A stretch of 53,577 nt of DNA from an uncultured Alistipes sp. (GTDB lineage: Bacteria > Bacteroidota > Bacteroidia > Bacteroidales > Rikenellaceae): contig CAJGDC010000005.1 of NCBI GenBank assembly GCA_904502005.1, positions 1 through 53,577 of the forward strand, in the 5' to 3' direction. This document shows positions 35,039 to 43,585 of the stretch, piece after piece. How positions within the stretch are numbered: position 1 is the stretch's first letter; every line of letters begins with the position of its first letter. The notes under the pieces were generated by a model. That model had not been told where the DNA came from, did not search any database, and was given only the letters and a program-made list of their open reading frames with translations. The translations under genes were made by a program, and so were the position numbers.

Positions 35039-35509
35039 ATGGAGGTTAGACTAGATAAATACCTATGGGCTGTACGCATCTTCAAGACAAGAAGTGAGGC
35101 GGCAGATGCAATTAGGAATAATAGGGTGACGGTAAATGGGAGTTATGCCAAGCCGTCGCGCGAGGCGAAGATTGGCGACAAGGTTGATGTTAAGAGGGGT
35201 ATGATTACATATTCATACCTTATCACAGAGTTGGTATCAAATCGTCAGCCGGCAAAGAATGTACCGCTCTATTGCCAAAATATTACGCCACAGAGTGAAT
35301 TAGATAAGTTAAATATCCCTCGTGAGACAATATTTGTATTCCGTGAGAGGGGTACTGGTCGTCCGACAAAAAAGGAGCGACGTGAAATTGACGCTGTGAT
35401 GGGCGAGATGTTTATGTATGACGACGAACTTGAGCCGGAGTTGGATTATGATTCGGAGTTAGATACCGAGCCTGATGTTGAGGAGATAGATCCGTACGAG
35501 GATTTTTAA
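35039..35509 (+). CDS. S4-domain RNA-binding protein (Hsp15-like)
   Basis: A 156-residue protein. Residues 2-60 are an S4 RNA-binding domain (RLDKYLWAVRIFKTRSEA, then NGSYAKPSREAKIGDKVDV). The last 35 residues are strongly acidic (DDELEPELDYDSELDTE). Hsp15/HslR proteins bind stalled 50S subunits carrying peptidyl-tRNA and belong to ribosome quality control. The start codon touches the 3' arm of a family A element, with no Shine-Dalgarno sequence. Confidence 0.88.
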   Translation: MEVRLDKYLWAVRIFKTRSEAADAIRNNRVTVNGSYAKPSREAKIGDKVDVKRGMITYSYLITELVSNRQPAKNVPLYCQNITPQSELDKLNIPRETIFVFRERGTGRPTKKERREIDAVMGEMFMYDDELEPELDYDSELDTEPDVEEIDPYEDF

Positions 35510-35510
35510 C

Positions 35511-35551
35511 AAAATAACGCTGCAAAATGGAAATTTTTGCAGCGTTATTTT
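35511..35551. terminator. Bidirectional terminator, S4 protein / lipoprotein
   Basis: A 17-bp stem, AAAATAACGCTGCAAAA with its complement, around a TGGAAA loop. Runs of A and T on both sides allow termination in both directions between the converging genes. Confidence 0.85.
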
Positions 35552-35569
35552 CAATGAATATGGAGCAGT

Positions 35570-37051
35570 TTAAAAATCGTACTGCAATATTGTTGACAAT
35601 CTATTCTTTGTCGTTGCGCCAGCAAGGTGGGTTGTAACACCGAGGTAGAGCGTCTTACCGCCATTCTTAATCTGCATACCTTCAGCCTCAGAGAAGAGGT
35701 TTTCGTTGAGGTTGAGCAGTCGCTTCATATTCTCAAAGTCAGAGATTGCAGCAACTCTTGTGCGTGGCTTGATGCGGTTGCCCTTGTAGTCAAATACCTC
35801 AAGGTAAGCTCTTGCATTGTCATATACGCCGCTGCCAGACTTAGACTCAAGTGGCTGTCCCTCGTACCAGAAAATCTTGTCACCATAAATTCCCTGACCC
35901 TGGAAGCTGCAAGACCATGTCTTGGTATAGTCGCCAGAGTTGAGTGCTGATGAGATGCGGAACGAACTGATAGGTGTCAGTGAGTTGAGAACACGCGCAT
36001 TTAGGGTGACTTTACCCTCTTTGCGCTCAGTGTTTGTATTTGCCTCGCCACCCCAAGTCAGAGTCAAGGTTATACTCTGCTCCTTGAGTGCCAAAACATC
36101 ATCAAGATTGTAAACCAATATGTGGCGTCGACCACTTGATGAGGCTGTAATAAGCAGTCGGCGATTGTCAAAATCGGGCGTTACTTGCAGGTTGTGTACA
36201 GACCATTTTGTGCCTGACGTATCCGTATAGCTACTCAAATAGAAGTTTTCGCCAGAATAGTGCTCAAAGGTCGCTTTTGGTTGGAAACGGATGCGACTGA
36301 AGGTCTTGTTGTTTGTGTAGTCAGTGCCAGATACGGTGCCATTTGAGCCTACCCAAATAAAGTCCTCTCCACCATCTGTTGCCTGCTCTACACAGAGGTT
36401 TGTTCCGTGACCAAACCAACGTAGCAACATCTCTTCACCACTACGCGTGCTATCGCCATAAGCTCCTCGTTTTACGCGACTTACAACAACGAGCCACTTG
36501 CTACCTGTAGTAGTGTCACCAGCACACTGGCTGAAGTAGATATATCCATTTTCGCTCGGATCGTAGAAGTCAAAACACTGCATTACCGTTCCCGGATATC
36601 TAAGCTGACGAGATGAGAAAATCAAACTCTCACTCAGCAGACTCGCAAGAGTTTTTGGCTCTGGCTGCGGTTCTGGCTCTGGTTCCGGTTCTGGTTCCGG
36701 CTCTGGTTCAGTTCGAGGGATTACCGTCACAGAGCATCGCGCTGAAATCTGGTCGTTATAGCTACAGATAATATCAGCTGTGCCCTCAGCGTGAGCCTTA
36801 ACAACGCCAGCTTCATCAACAGTGGCCACTTTGTTATCGGTTGATGACCATGTAAATGTCAAGCCCTCAACGACTGGATTTGTGACAACCTTAAGGCTCT
36901 TATAACCACCAACCACAAAGGTGATGCTACGCGGCGTAATGCCAATAGATTTGAGTACCACCTGAGCCTCCTGCTCGGGCGTGGTTGTATCGGTGCAACC
37001 GCATGCAAAAAGGAGCACCACAACAATAAGAATATCAATAAATCGTCTCAT
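35570..37051 (-). CDS. Lipoprotein: Big_2 domain plus helveticin/TagC-like propeller
   Basis: A 493-residue predicted lipoprotein. The signal peptide ends in LLFACGC (Cys17, or Cys19). Residues 31-112 form a bacterial Ig-like (Big_2) domain: SITFVVGGYKSLKV, WSSTDNKVATVDEAGVV. A Pro-Glu linker of nine units (115-132) follows. Residues 135-493 resemble the helveticin J / TagC-like five-blade propeller: VMQCFDFYDPSENGYIYFSQ, LRWFGHGTNLCVEQ, FIWVGSNG and ISDFENMK. Helveticin J is a class III bacteriocin of lactobacilli; what such domains do in Bacteroidales is not known. The propeller call is recognition by pattern and needs a profile search. It looks like a single-gene unit. Confidence 0.65.
   Translation of the reverse strand: MRRFIDILIVVVLLFACGCTDTTTPEQEAQVVLKSIGITPRSITFVVGGYKSLKVVTNPVVEGLTFTWSSTDNKVATVDEAGVVKAHAEGTADIICSYNDQISARCSVTVIPRTEPEPEPEPEPEPEPQPEPKTLASLLSESLIFSSRQLRYPGTVMQCFDFYDPSENGYIYFSQCAGDTTTGSKWLVVVSRVKRGAYGDSTRSGEEMLLRWFGHGTNLCVEQATDGGEDFIWVGSNGTVSGTDYTNNKTFSRIRFQPKATFEHYSGENFYLSSYTDTSGTKWSVHNLQVTPDFDNRRLLITASSSGRRHILVYNLDDVLALKEQSITLTLTWGGEANTNTERKEGKVTLNARVLNSLTPISSFRISSALNSGDYTKTWSCSFQGQGIYGDKIFWYEGQPLESKSGSGVYDNARAYLEVFDYKGNRIKPRTRVAAISDFENMKRLLNLNENLFSEAEGMQIKNGGKTLYLGVTTHLAGATTKNRLSTILQYDF
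36656..36709 (-). repeat. Hexanucleotide repeat coding the Pro-Glu linker
   Basis: Nine degenerate 6-bp units coding Glu/Gln-Pro pairs in the lipoprotein gene. Length may vary between strains by slippage without a frame change. Confidence 0.7.
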
Positions 37052-37070
37052 ATCTTTTCCAATTTGCGAA

Positions 37071-37078
37071 CAAAGTTA
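37071..37078 (-). promoter_or_regulatory. -7 box, propeller lipoprotein gene
   Basis: TAACTTTG on the minus strand matches TAnnTTTG, 19 bases before the ATG at 37051. No clear -33 box. Confidence 0.4.
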
Positions 37079-37140
37079 GTAAAAAAATCTAATATTGCAG
37101 ATGGAACAGACTATTGTGCGAAAATATCCGAAAAAATTTG

Positions 37141-37148
37141 TACCTTTG
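37141..37148 (+). promoter_or_regulatory. -7 box, glyS-ruvX
   Basis: TACCTTTG, a full match to the -7 consensus, 58 bases before the ATG at 37207. It supports the shorter start, since a longer frame would begin upstream of the transcript. No TTTG at the proper distance. Confidence 0.5.
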
Positions 37149-37206
37149 CAAGTCAGAAGCTACGCTTAACAAATTTGCGAGATTATTTAATAAAACATAT
37201 AAAATT

Positions 37207-38751
37207 ATGACACAGGAAGAACTCTTTAAGAAACTGATTGCTCACTGCAAGGAGTATGGTTTTATTTTCCCATCCAGCGAGATTTATGATGGTCTGGGTG
37301 CTGTTTATGACTATGGTCAGAACGGTGTTGAGCTGAAGAACAACATCAAGCGCTACTGGTGGGACTCAATGGTAAAGCTGCACGAGAATATCGTCGGTAT
37401 TGACGCCGCTATCTTTATGCACCCAAAGACTTGGGAGGCATCTGGTCACGTAGCTGCATTTAACGACCCACTTATTGACAACAAGGACTCAAAGAAGCGT
37501 TATCGTGCAGATGTGCTTATTGAGGAGTGGATGGCTAAGCAGGATGAGAAGATTCAGAAGGAGTGCGACAAGGCTCGCAAGCGCTTTGGTGAGGCATTTG
37601 ATGAGGCTCAGTATCGTGCAACATCACCTCGCGTACTTGAGATTGCCGCTAAGCGCGACGCTGTTCACGCTCGCTTTGTTGAGGCACTGGACAAGAATGA
37701 CCTTGAGGGTCTTAAGCAGATTATTCTCGACTGCGAGATTGTATGTCCTATCTCTGGTACTCGCAACTGGACAGATGTTCGTCAGTTCAACCTTATGTTC
37801 TCAACCCAGATGGGTTCTACTGCTGAGGGTGCAAATACAATCTACCTCCGTCCAGAGACTGCACAGGGAATTTTCGTAAACTTCCTCAACGTTCAGAAGA
37901 CCGGTCGTATGAAACTTCCATTCGGTATTGCACAGATTGGTAAGGCATTCCGTAACGAGATTGTTGCTCGTCAGTTTATCTTCCGTATGCGTGAGTTTGA
38001 GCAGATGGAGATGCAGTTCTTCGTACAGCCAGGCACCGAGATGCAGTGGTGGAACGAGTGGAAGAACACCCGTATGGCTTGGCACCGCGCCCTTGGCTTT
38101 GGTGACAACATGTACCGCTTCCACGACCACGACAAGCTTGCTCACTATGCAAATGCCGCTACAGATATCGAGTTTAACTTCCCATTCGGCTTTAAGGAGG
38201 TTGAGGGTATCCACTCTCGTACTGACTTTGACCTTGGTCGTCACCAGGAGTACTCAGGCAAGAAGATTCAGTACTTCGACCCAGAGCGCGGCGAGAGCTA
38301 TGTTCCTTATGTTGTTGAGACCTCTATCGGCGTTGACCGTATGTTCTTGCAGATTATGTCTGCAGCATACTGCGAGGAGAAGCTTGAGAATGGCGAGGAG
38401 CGCGTAGTGCTTCGCATACCTGCATGCCTTGCACCTACAAAGGTTGCCGTTATGCCGCTGGTTAAGAAGGATGGTCTTCCAGAGCTCGCTCGTCAGATTA
38501 TTGACGATTTGAAGTTCGACTACACCGTAGCTTACGACGAGAAGGACTCTATCGGTAAGCGTTACCGCCGTCAGGATGCCGTTGGTACTCCATTCTGCGT
38601 AACAGTAGACCACGATAGCCTTGAGACTGGTACTGTAACTATCCGCTTCCGCGACACTATGGAGCAGCAGCGTGTAGCTATTGCCGACCTTGAGAAGATT
38701 ATCGGCGAGGCTGTATCTTTCCGCCCACTATACAAGAAAATTAAGGCATAA
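37207..38751 (+). CDS. glyS: Glycine--tRNA ligase (homodimeric type)
   Basis: A 514-residue class II aminoacyl-tRNA synthetase of the alpha-2 type. It begins MTQEELFKKLIAHCKEYGF and has SSEIYDGLGAVYDYG, YLRPETAQGIFVNF (motif 2 region), QIGKAFRNEI and EFEQMEMQFF, followed by the C-terminal anticodon domain. The ATG at 37207 fits the family start; a TTG-initiated extension of 31 codons lies across the promoter and lacks similarity. Codon use is strongly biased (highly expressed gene). Confidence 0.96.
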   Translation: MTQEELFKKLIAHCKEYGFIFPSSEIYDGLGAVYDYGQNGVELKNNIKRYWWDSMVKLHENIVGIDAAIFMHPKTWEASGHVAAFNDPLIDNKDSKKRYRADVLIEEWMAKQDEKIQKECDKARKRFGEAFDEAQYRATSPRVLEIAAKRDAVHARFVEALDKNDLEGLKQIILDCEIVCPISGTRNWTDVRQFNLMFSTQMGSTAEGANTIYLRPETAQGIFVNFLNVQKTGRMKLPFGIAQIGKAFRNEIVARQFIFRMREFEQMEMQFFVQPGTEMQWWNEWKNTRMAWHRALGFGDNMYRFHDHDKLAHYANAATDIEFNFPFGFKEVEGIHSRTDFDLGRHQEYSGKKIQYFDPERGESYVPYVVETSIGVDRMFLQIMSAAYCEEKLENGEERVVLRIPACLAPTKVAVMPLVKKDGLPELARQIIDDLKFDYTVAYDEKDSIGKRYRRQDAVGTPFCVTVDHDSLETGTVTIRFRDTMEQQRVAIADLEKIIGEAVSFRPLYKKIKA

Positions 38752-38765
38752 CAAGAGCTTAGCTG

Positions 38766-39182
38766 ATGTCACGAATACTCGCTATAGACTATGGCGTTAA
38801 GCGCACAGGGTTGGCAGTGTCCGACCCTCTGCGCATTATTGCAGGGGCATTAGAGACTGTGGCAACAAAGGAGTTAGAGAGGTATATCGCACAATATTGC
38901 GCTCAGAATGACGTTTCAACTATAGTGGTAGGTAAGCCGTCACAGATGAACGGACAACCATCAGAGACGATGAAGTATATTGAGCCGCTTGTGCTTCGCC
39001 TACGCAAAGCTTACCCCGACAAGGAGGTGGTGCTGCACGATGAACGATTTACCTCCGTTATAGCACAGCGCACAATCCTTGAGAGCGGAATTGGCAAGAT
39101 GGCTCGCCGCGATAAGGCTATCGTAGACCGCGTCGCCGCAACAATCATCCTGCAGTCCTATATGGAGAGTATTAACCATTAG
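38766..39182 (+). CDS. ruvX: Putative pre-16S rRNA nuclease / Holliday junction resolvase-like
   Basis: A 138-residue RNase H-fold protein of the YqgF/RuvX family. LAIDYGVKRTGLAVSDP at 5-21 carries the first catalytic Asp (Asp8); VVGKPSQMNG and HDERFTSV follow, then DRVAATIIL with the last acidic residue. It matures the 5' end of 16S rRNA in E. coli. It follows glyS after 14 bases. A family C element begins within a few bases of its TAG stop. Confidence 0.93.
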   Translation: MSRILAIDYGVKRTGLAVSDPLRIIAGALETVATKELERYIAQYCAQNDVSTIVVGKPSQMNGQPSETMKYIEPLVLRLRKAYPDKEVVLHDERFTSVIAQRTILESGIGKMARRDKAIVDRVAATIILQSYMESINH

Positions 39183-39188
39183 CCTTAT

Positions 39189-39238
39189 AGAGGTGTCGGC
39201 AGAGCCGACATATATAAATCCGCAAAGCGGATACCTCT
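39189..39238. repeat. Intergenic element family C, copy 2
   Basis: A compact fold: outer stem AGAGGT/ACCTCT enclosing two hairpins, GTCGGC-AGA-GCCGAC and ATCCGC-AAA-GCGGAT, joined by ATATATAA. The sequence outside, ATTAGCC on the left (including the ruvX stop) and AAAAGCCAATAGC on the right, extends the pairing. Copy 1, at 354-387, lacks the second hairpin. AAAAGCC/AATAGCT units continue to about 39272. Confidence 0.6.
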
Positions 39239-39302
39239 GAAAAGCCAATAGCTAAAAGCCAAAAGCTAAAAACAAGGCAAAAGCCTCATACCGCATAAAA
39301 CT

Positions 39303-39427
39303 GTAAAATTACTTTTAGGAGTGATTTTGCAAGGCTTGCGAAGGTGAAAAAAGCGGAGCATAGTAGAGCTATGTGAGCATTTTTGAAACAAGCATAACGA
39401 GGCAAAAGCCTCATAAAATAATTTTAC
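39303..39427 (+). repeat. Structured intergenic element family A, copy 2
   Basis: A 125-bp element of the same length as copy 1 (34914-35038). The outer arms (39303-39321 and 39410-39427) pair over 17 positions with one bulge and one mismatch, although their sequence is unrelated to the copy 1 arms. Inner stems: CATAG/CTATG, TGAAAA/TTTTTG (with G-U pairs), TGC/GCA and GAGGC-AAAA-GCCTC. The 3' arm ends one base before the def ATG. A partial extra hairpin, AGGC-AAAA-GCCT, precedes the element at 39276-39287. Confidence 0.75.
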
Positions 39428-39428
39428 T

Positions 39429-39974
39429 ATGATTTATCCTATAGTCATATACGGCTCGCCAGTATTGCGCAACCAATCGGTAGAGATAACACCAGAGTAC
39501 CCTGAGTTCAAGAAGCTTATTGAGGATATGTGGCTTACTCTTGGCGAGGCGAGTGGTGTCGGTTTGGCGGCGCCACAGATTGGCAAGAACATCCGCATGT
39601 TCATAGTGGACTGCACTCCATGGGCAGAGGAGGTTCCAGAGCTTGAGAACTTCCGTCGCGTATTTGTCAATCCAGAGATTTACGAGCGCAGTGAGCAGAC
39701 TGACCTCTTTGAGGAGGGCTGTCTGTCGCTACCTGGCATTCATGAGAATGTCTCTAGACCAGTAAAGATTAAGATGCGTTACCTTGACGAGAACTTCGTA
39801 GAGCACGACGAGGAGTTTGATGGTTACCCTGCGCGTGTAATCCAGCACGAGTATGACCATATTGAGGGTAAGGTATTTACCGACCACCTCTCTCCACTGC
39901 GTCGTAACCTACTGAAGGGCAAAATCTTAAATCTCGCAAAGGGAAAGTATCGTTGCGCCTACAAAACCAAATAG
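39429..39974 (+). CDS. def: Peptide deformylase
   Basis: A 181-residue metalloenzyme that removes the formyl group from new proteins. All three motifs are present: GVGLAAPQIG at 43-52, EGCLSLPG with Cys98, and QHEYDHIEG with His140, Glu141 and His144. Its start codon lies one base after a family A element. lnt follows after 4 bases, so def heads a def-lnt-folC-radC run. Confidence 0.97.
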   Translation: MIYPIVIYGSPVLRNQSVEITPEYPEFKKLIEDMWLTLGEASGVGLAAPQIGKNIRMFIVDCTPWAEEVPELENFRRVFVNPEIYERSEQTDLFEEGCLSLPGIHENVSRPVKIKMRYLDENFVEHDEEFDGYPARVIQHEYDHIEGKVFTDHLSPLRRNLLKGKILNLAKGKYRCAYKTK

Positions 39975-39978
39975 CAGG

Positions 39979-41583
39979 ATGACACTTAACGCCACAACAC
40001 TATCAACCACAAAGCGACTGCTGCTCTGTCTGCTATCTGCCCTACTGCTTGGCTTTGGGTGGATGACCATTAGTGGATTTACAACTCTGGTGGCCCTTGT
40101 TCCACTGCTTGTAATTAGCCACAGCTACTCTGGCTCACTCCGTGATAGCGTTAAGGTTGCACTTTGGGCATCACTGACATTTATACTCTGGCACCTATCG
40201 ACTATCTGGTGGGTGTGGAATGCTGCCGCTATAGGCACTATTGCCGGCACGCTTATTGGTAGCTGGTGGTCCTTGCTGCCATTTATGCTATACCATGTTG
40301 TCTCAAAACGAATGTCTAAGGGAATCTCCTATACCCTACTCACTGCAGCATGGATAGCGTGCGAGTATATCTACATCTGCGCCCCAGCACTCTCGTTCCC
40401 GTGGCTGACTCTGGGCAACGCCTTTGCCTTTGACACCTGGGCGGTGCAGTGGTATGAGTTTACCGGCGTACAAGGTGGTTCACTGTGGGTGTTGGTTTCA
40501 AACATCCTCATTTTTGAGGCGTTGAAAAGTGGAGGCAAGGCTCGCTGGATAGCAGCTGCAGCAAAGGTTGTCTGTCCACTGATTTTTTCAATTATTCTCT
40601 ACGCTATCAACGCTCCAACCTTAGAGCGCTACACCTCTCGCAAACCAATTACCGTCAGCGCTGTACAGCCAAATGTAGATTGCTACGAGAAGTTTAACGG
40701 CAGCGAGGCAGAGCAGCAGAGGAGCCTTATCAGACTACTACAACAAACGCCGACAGATAGCGCAACCTTCATTCTTATGCCCGAGACGGCACTCGCATCA
40801 ACAGTAAACGAGCGACATATTAGTGCTACACGCATAGTGCAAGCAATCAACACTCAGCTCCGCTTTGGGCATAGTGATGCGATGGTTATTGCGGGTGTGC
40901 AGAGCATTGTGCCATACGGCAGTCGCCGCATCAGTGATACCAACCGCTTCTCAAGCAACGGTATCTACTACGACATCTTCAACAGCTCTCTCGGCATTTG
41001 CGCCGACCCTGCCGTAACACCAATACACCACAAGGGCAAGTTGGTTGTGGGCGTGGAGACTCTGCCGGCATGGTTCCGTGAGGGTGGTCTTTTTGGTGTA
41101 GATTTGGGTGGCATAACAGGTCAGTTGGGTATCGGAAATAGTTGCAAGCCATTTGAACACAATGGTGTAAAGATAGCCCCTGCAATCTGCTATGAGGGTC
41201 TTTATGGAGACTACATGGGCGAATTTGTCAGAAATGGAGCGCAGATTATTGGTGTAATATCTAACGACGGCTGGTGGGGCGACACTTGGGGATATAAATA
41301 TCTCTATGCCTTCTGTCGTCTGCGTGCTATTGAGCACCGTCGAGATATTGTCCGCAGTGCAAATACCGGCATTTCGGGCTTTATAAACTCTCGTGGTGAT
41401 AGCCTTGAGAGCTTAGGTTGGGATAAGCAGGGTGTGATAACCTCTACCCTACGCCTTAACGACCAACAGACTATTTATACCCGCTATGGTGATTATATCG
41501 GCAGGTTGTCGCTCTATGTTGCACTACTCTGTCTGCTATATACTATAGCGATATTGTCGAAAAGAAAGTTTTACCTTGATTGA
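39979..41583 (+). CDS. lnt: Apolipoprotein N-acyltransferase
   Basis: A 534-residue inner-membrane enzyme with about six N-terminal helices and a periplasmic nitrilase-like domain. It adds the third acyl chain to lipoproteins. The catalytic triad regions are visible: Glu in ILMPETALAS, Lys in HKGKLVVGVE, and Cys in ICYEGLYGD. The lipoproteins in this window would be substrates. It is tightly packed with def and folC. Confidence 0.93.
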   Translation: MTLNATTLSTTKRLLLCLLSALLLGFGWMTISGFTTLVALVPLLVISHSYSGSLRDSVKVALWASLTFILWHLSTIWWVWNAAAIGTIAGTLIGSWWSLLPFMLYHVVSKRMSKGISYTLLTAAWIACEYIYICAPALSFPWLTLGNAFAFDTWAVQWYEFTGVQGGSLWVLVSNILIFEALKSGGKARWIAAAAKVVCPLIFSIILYAINAPTLERYTSRKPITVSAVQPNVDCYEKFNGSEAEQQRSLIRLLQQTPTDSATFILMPETALASTVNERHISATRIVQAINTQLRFGHSDAMVIAGVQSIVPYGSRRISDTNRFSSNGIYYDIFNSSLGICADPAVTPIHHKGKLVVGVETLPAWFREGGLFGVDLGGITGQLGIGNSCKPFEHNGVKIAPAICYEGLYGDYMGEFVRNGAQIIGVISNDGWWGDTWGYKYLYAFCRLRAIEHRRDIVRSANTGISGFINSRGDSLESLGWDKQGVITSTLRLNDQQTIYTRYGDYIGRLSLYVALLCLLYTIAILSKRKFYLD

Positions 41584-41589
41584 TAAGCA

Positions 41590-42879
41590 ATGAATTACAG
41601 TCAAACCCTAGAGTATCTCTTCACCTCCCTGCCAACCTTTCAGCAGGTTGGAGCCGCGGCGTATAAGCCGGGCTTGGAGCGCATAACTGACTTCTGTCGA
41701 AAGCTGGGCAATCCACAGCGTAGCTACTTTGTTATCCACATTGCTGGCACAAATGGCAAGGGTTCAGTGAGCAATATGCTCGCCTCGGTGCTTCAGCAGG
41801 CGGGTTATCAGGTGGGACTATACACCTCGCCGCACCTTACTGATTTCCGCGAGAGAATCAGAGTAAATGGCGAGATGATTTCGAAGCAGAAGGTTGTAAA
41901 CTTTGTGGGCAAGTACCGCAAGGAGATGGAGGAGTGCGAACTCTCATTTTTTGAGATGACAACAGCCATGGCATTTGACTACTTTGCACAGTGCGATGTT
42001 GAGGTTGCCGTAATAGAGACCGGCTTAGGAGGTAGATTAGATGCCACAAATATTGTCATTCCTGCCGTTAGCGTTATTACCAACGTAGCTCTTGAGCATA
42101 CAGAGCTACTGGGCGACTCACTACCAAAGATTGCACGCGAGAAGGGTGGAATAATCAAAAAGTCTATCCCCGTAATCGTTGGCGAGAGGAGCAGCGCCTA
42201 CAACCTTGTTATTGAGGATATTGCCGCCGACCGTCGCTCCGCTGTTATCTATGCCGAGCAGGAGTTTGAGTGTCGTCGTCAGCAGCGCGAGGGCGATGTG
42301 CAGGTATTTGATATGATTCGCACACGCGACAATCAGCAGTATACCCTGCGCCTACCACTACTTGGAGAGTATCAGCGTCAAAATCTTGCCACTGTATGTG
42401 CCGTTGCCGACTATCTACACGAGAATACGCCATTATCAATCAGCCGTCGCGCCTTTGTTGAGGGCGTGCGCGACACAACTCTCTTAACAGGTTTCCGTGG
42501 ACGTTGGCAAAGACTATCTACAGAGCCAACAGTTATCTGCGACACAGCTCATAATCCCGATGGTATGCGCCACGTGGCAAAGCAGTTGGGGGAGATTGCT
42601 TCTGGCAAATTGTACTGCGTGATGGGCTTCTGCGAGGATAAGAATATTGAGCAGATGTTATGCAGCATGCCTAAAGATGCTCACTACATCTTCACCCGCG
42701 CAAACTCTCGCCGTGCAGCTACCGAGGAGCAGATTGCAGCCATAGCCACAGCGCTTAATCTTGACTTTGAGTATCGTCAGGGTGTAAGCGAGGCGGTAGA
42801 GTATGCAAAGGGTATGATGAGCAGTGAGGATACACTCTTTATTGGAGGAAGCACATTTGTCGTAGCCGAAATTTTGTAA
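41590..42879 (+). CDS. folC: Folylpolyglutamate/dihydrofolate synthase
   Basis: A 429-residue Mur-ligase-type enzyme that glutamylates folates and, in many bacteria, also makes dihydrofolate. HIAGTNGKGSVSNML near 50-64 is the ATP loop, YTSPHLTDFRERI follows, ETGLGGRLDATN is the Mg-binding region, and CDTAHNPDGM marks the C-terminal domain. Six bases separate it from lnt. Confidence 0.94.
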   Translation: MNYSQTLEYLFTSLPTFQQVGAAAYKPGLERITDFCRKLGNPQRSYFVIHIAGTNGKGSVSNMLASVLQQAGYQVGLYTSPHLTDFRERIRVNGEMISKQKVVNFVGKYRKEMEECELSFFEMTTAMAFDYFAQCDVEVAVIETGLGGRLDATNIVIPAVSVITNVALEHTELLGDSLPKIAREKGGIIKKSIPVIVGERSSAYNLVIEDIAADRRSAVIYAEQEFECRRQQREGDVQVFDMIRTRDNQQYTLRLPLLGEYQRQNLATVCAVADYLHENTPLSISRRAFVEGVRDTTLLTGFRGRWQRLSTEPTVICDTAHNPDGMRHVAKQLGEIASGKLYCVMGFCEDKNIEQMLCSMPKDAHYIFTRANSRRAATEEQIAAIATALNLDFEYRQGVSEAVEYAKGMMSSEDTLFIGGSTFVVAEIL

Positions 42880-42881
42880 CA

Positions 42882-43511
42882 ATGAAGGAGCTAAAGGATA
42901 AGGTGGCACTCTATGGAGCCTCTGTGTTAAGCGACAGCGAGCTGTTGGCTCTGCTTGTCGAGGATTACAGCCTTGCCTCAAACCTGCTCAGTAAGTACAA
43001 CTTCGCCACCCTTCCGGTGAACAACATCTCACGACTTCGTATGGCCGAGGGTATGGGACTTAGTCGTGCCGTGAGGTTGGCTGCAGCGGTAGAGTTCTCA
43101 CGCCGCCGAGCTATTGCCGAGGTGGAGAAGAGGGATTGTATACATAGCAGCACTGACGCCACTAACTACTTCCGTCCAATATTCAATGGACTCAACCACG
43201 AGGAGTGCTGGGTGGTATTTCTCACCTCGTCAGGCAGCGTTATTGAGCGTATGCGAATTAGTCAGGGTGGCCTGCAGGCGACAATAATCGACAACAGACT
43301 AATCTTTAAGCGCGCCATTGAGCTACTGGCAACGCAGATGCTTATTGCCCACAACCATCCCTCTGGCAATCGCGAGCCAAGTCAGGCAGATATTGCTATG
43401 ACACGCACTCTTAAGGCTGCCGCAAATCTCTTTGACATCAAACTGCTGGACCATATAATCATTACAGCCAATGGCAGCTACTCCTTTAAGGAGCACGGCA
43501 TAGTTCTATAA
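42882..43511 (+). CDS. radC: RadC-like JAB domain protein
   Basis: A 209-residue protein with an N-terminal helix-hairpin-helix-like part (1-75) and a C-terminal JAB/MPN domain. The JAMM metal motif AHNHPSGNREPSQAD gives His157, His159 and Asp170. RadC's role is unclear: the old DNA repair link is doubtful, and related proteins are common beside mobile DNA, but the position here, 2 bp after folC, is that of an ordinary chromosomal gene. Confidence 0.92.
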   Translation: MKELKDKVALYGASVLSDSELLALLVEDYSLASNLLSKYNFATLPVNNISRLRMAEGMGLSRAVRLAAAVEFSRRRAIAEVEKRDCIHSSTDATNYFRPIFNGLNHEECWVVFLTSSGSVIERMRISQGGLQATIIDNRLIFKRAIELLATQMLIAHNHPSGNREPSQADIAMTRTLKAAANLFDIKLLDHIIITANGSYSFKEHGIVL

Positions 43512-43527
43512 CAGGTACCACAAAAAA

Positions 43528-43569
43528 ATAGAGATTGCCCATAATTTTCAAGCAATCTCTATCTTTTTA
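43528..43569. terminator. Terminator, radC / rpoD
   Basis: An 11-bp stem ATAGAGATTGC/GCAATCTCTAT with an A-run before and T-run after. It serves the converging radC and rpoD genes. A run of nine C (43571-43579) follows. Confidence 0.8.
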
Positions 43570-43585
43570 TCCCCCCCCCGAAACA

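Noticed and set aside
34914..39427. Family A inverted repeats as phase-variable invertible promoters of the Bacteroides type
   Set aside because: Arms differ completely between the two copies, so one recombinase could not use both, and neither orientation of the core contains a TAnnTTTG box.
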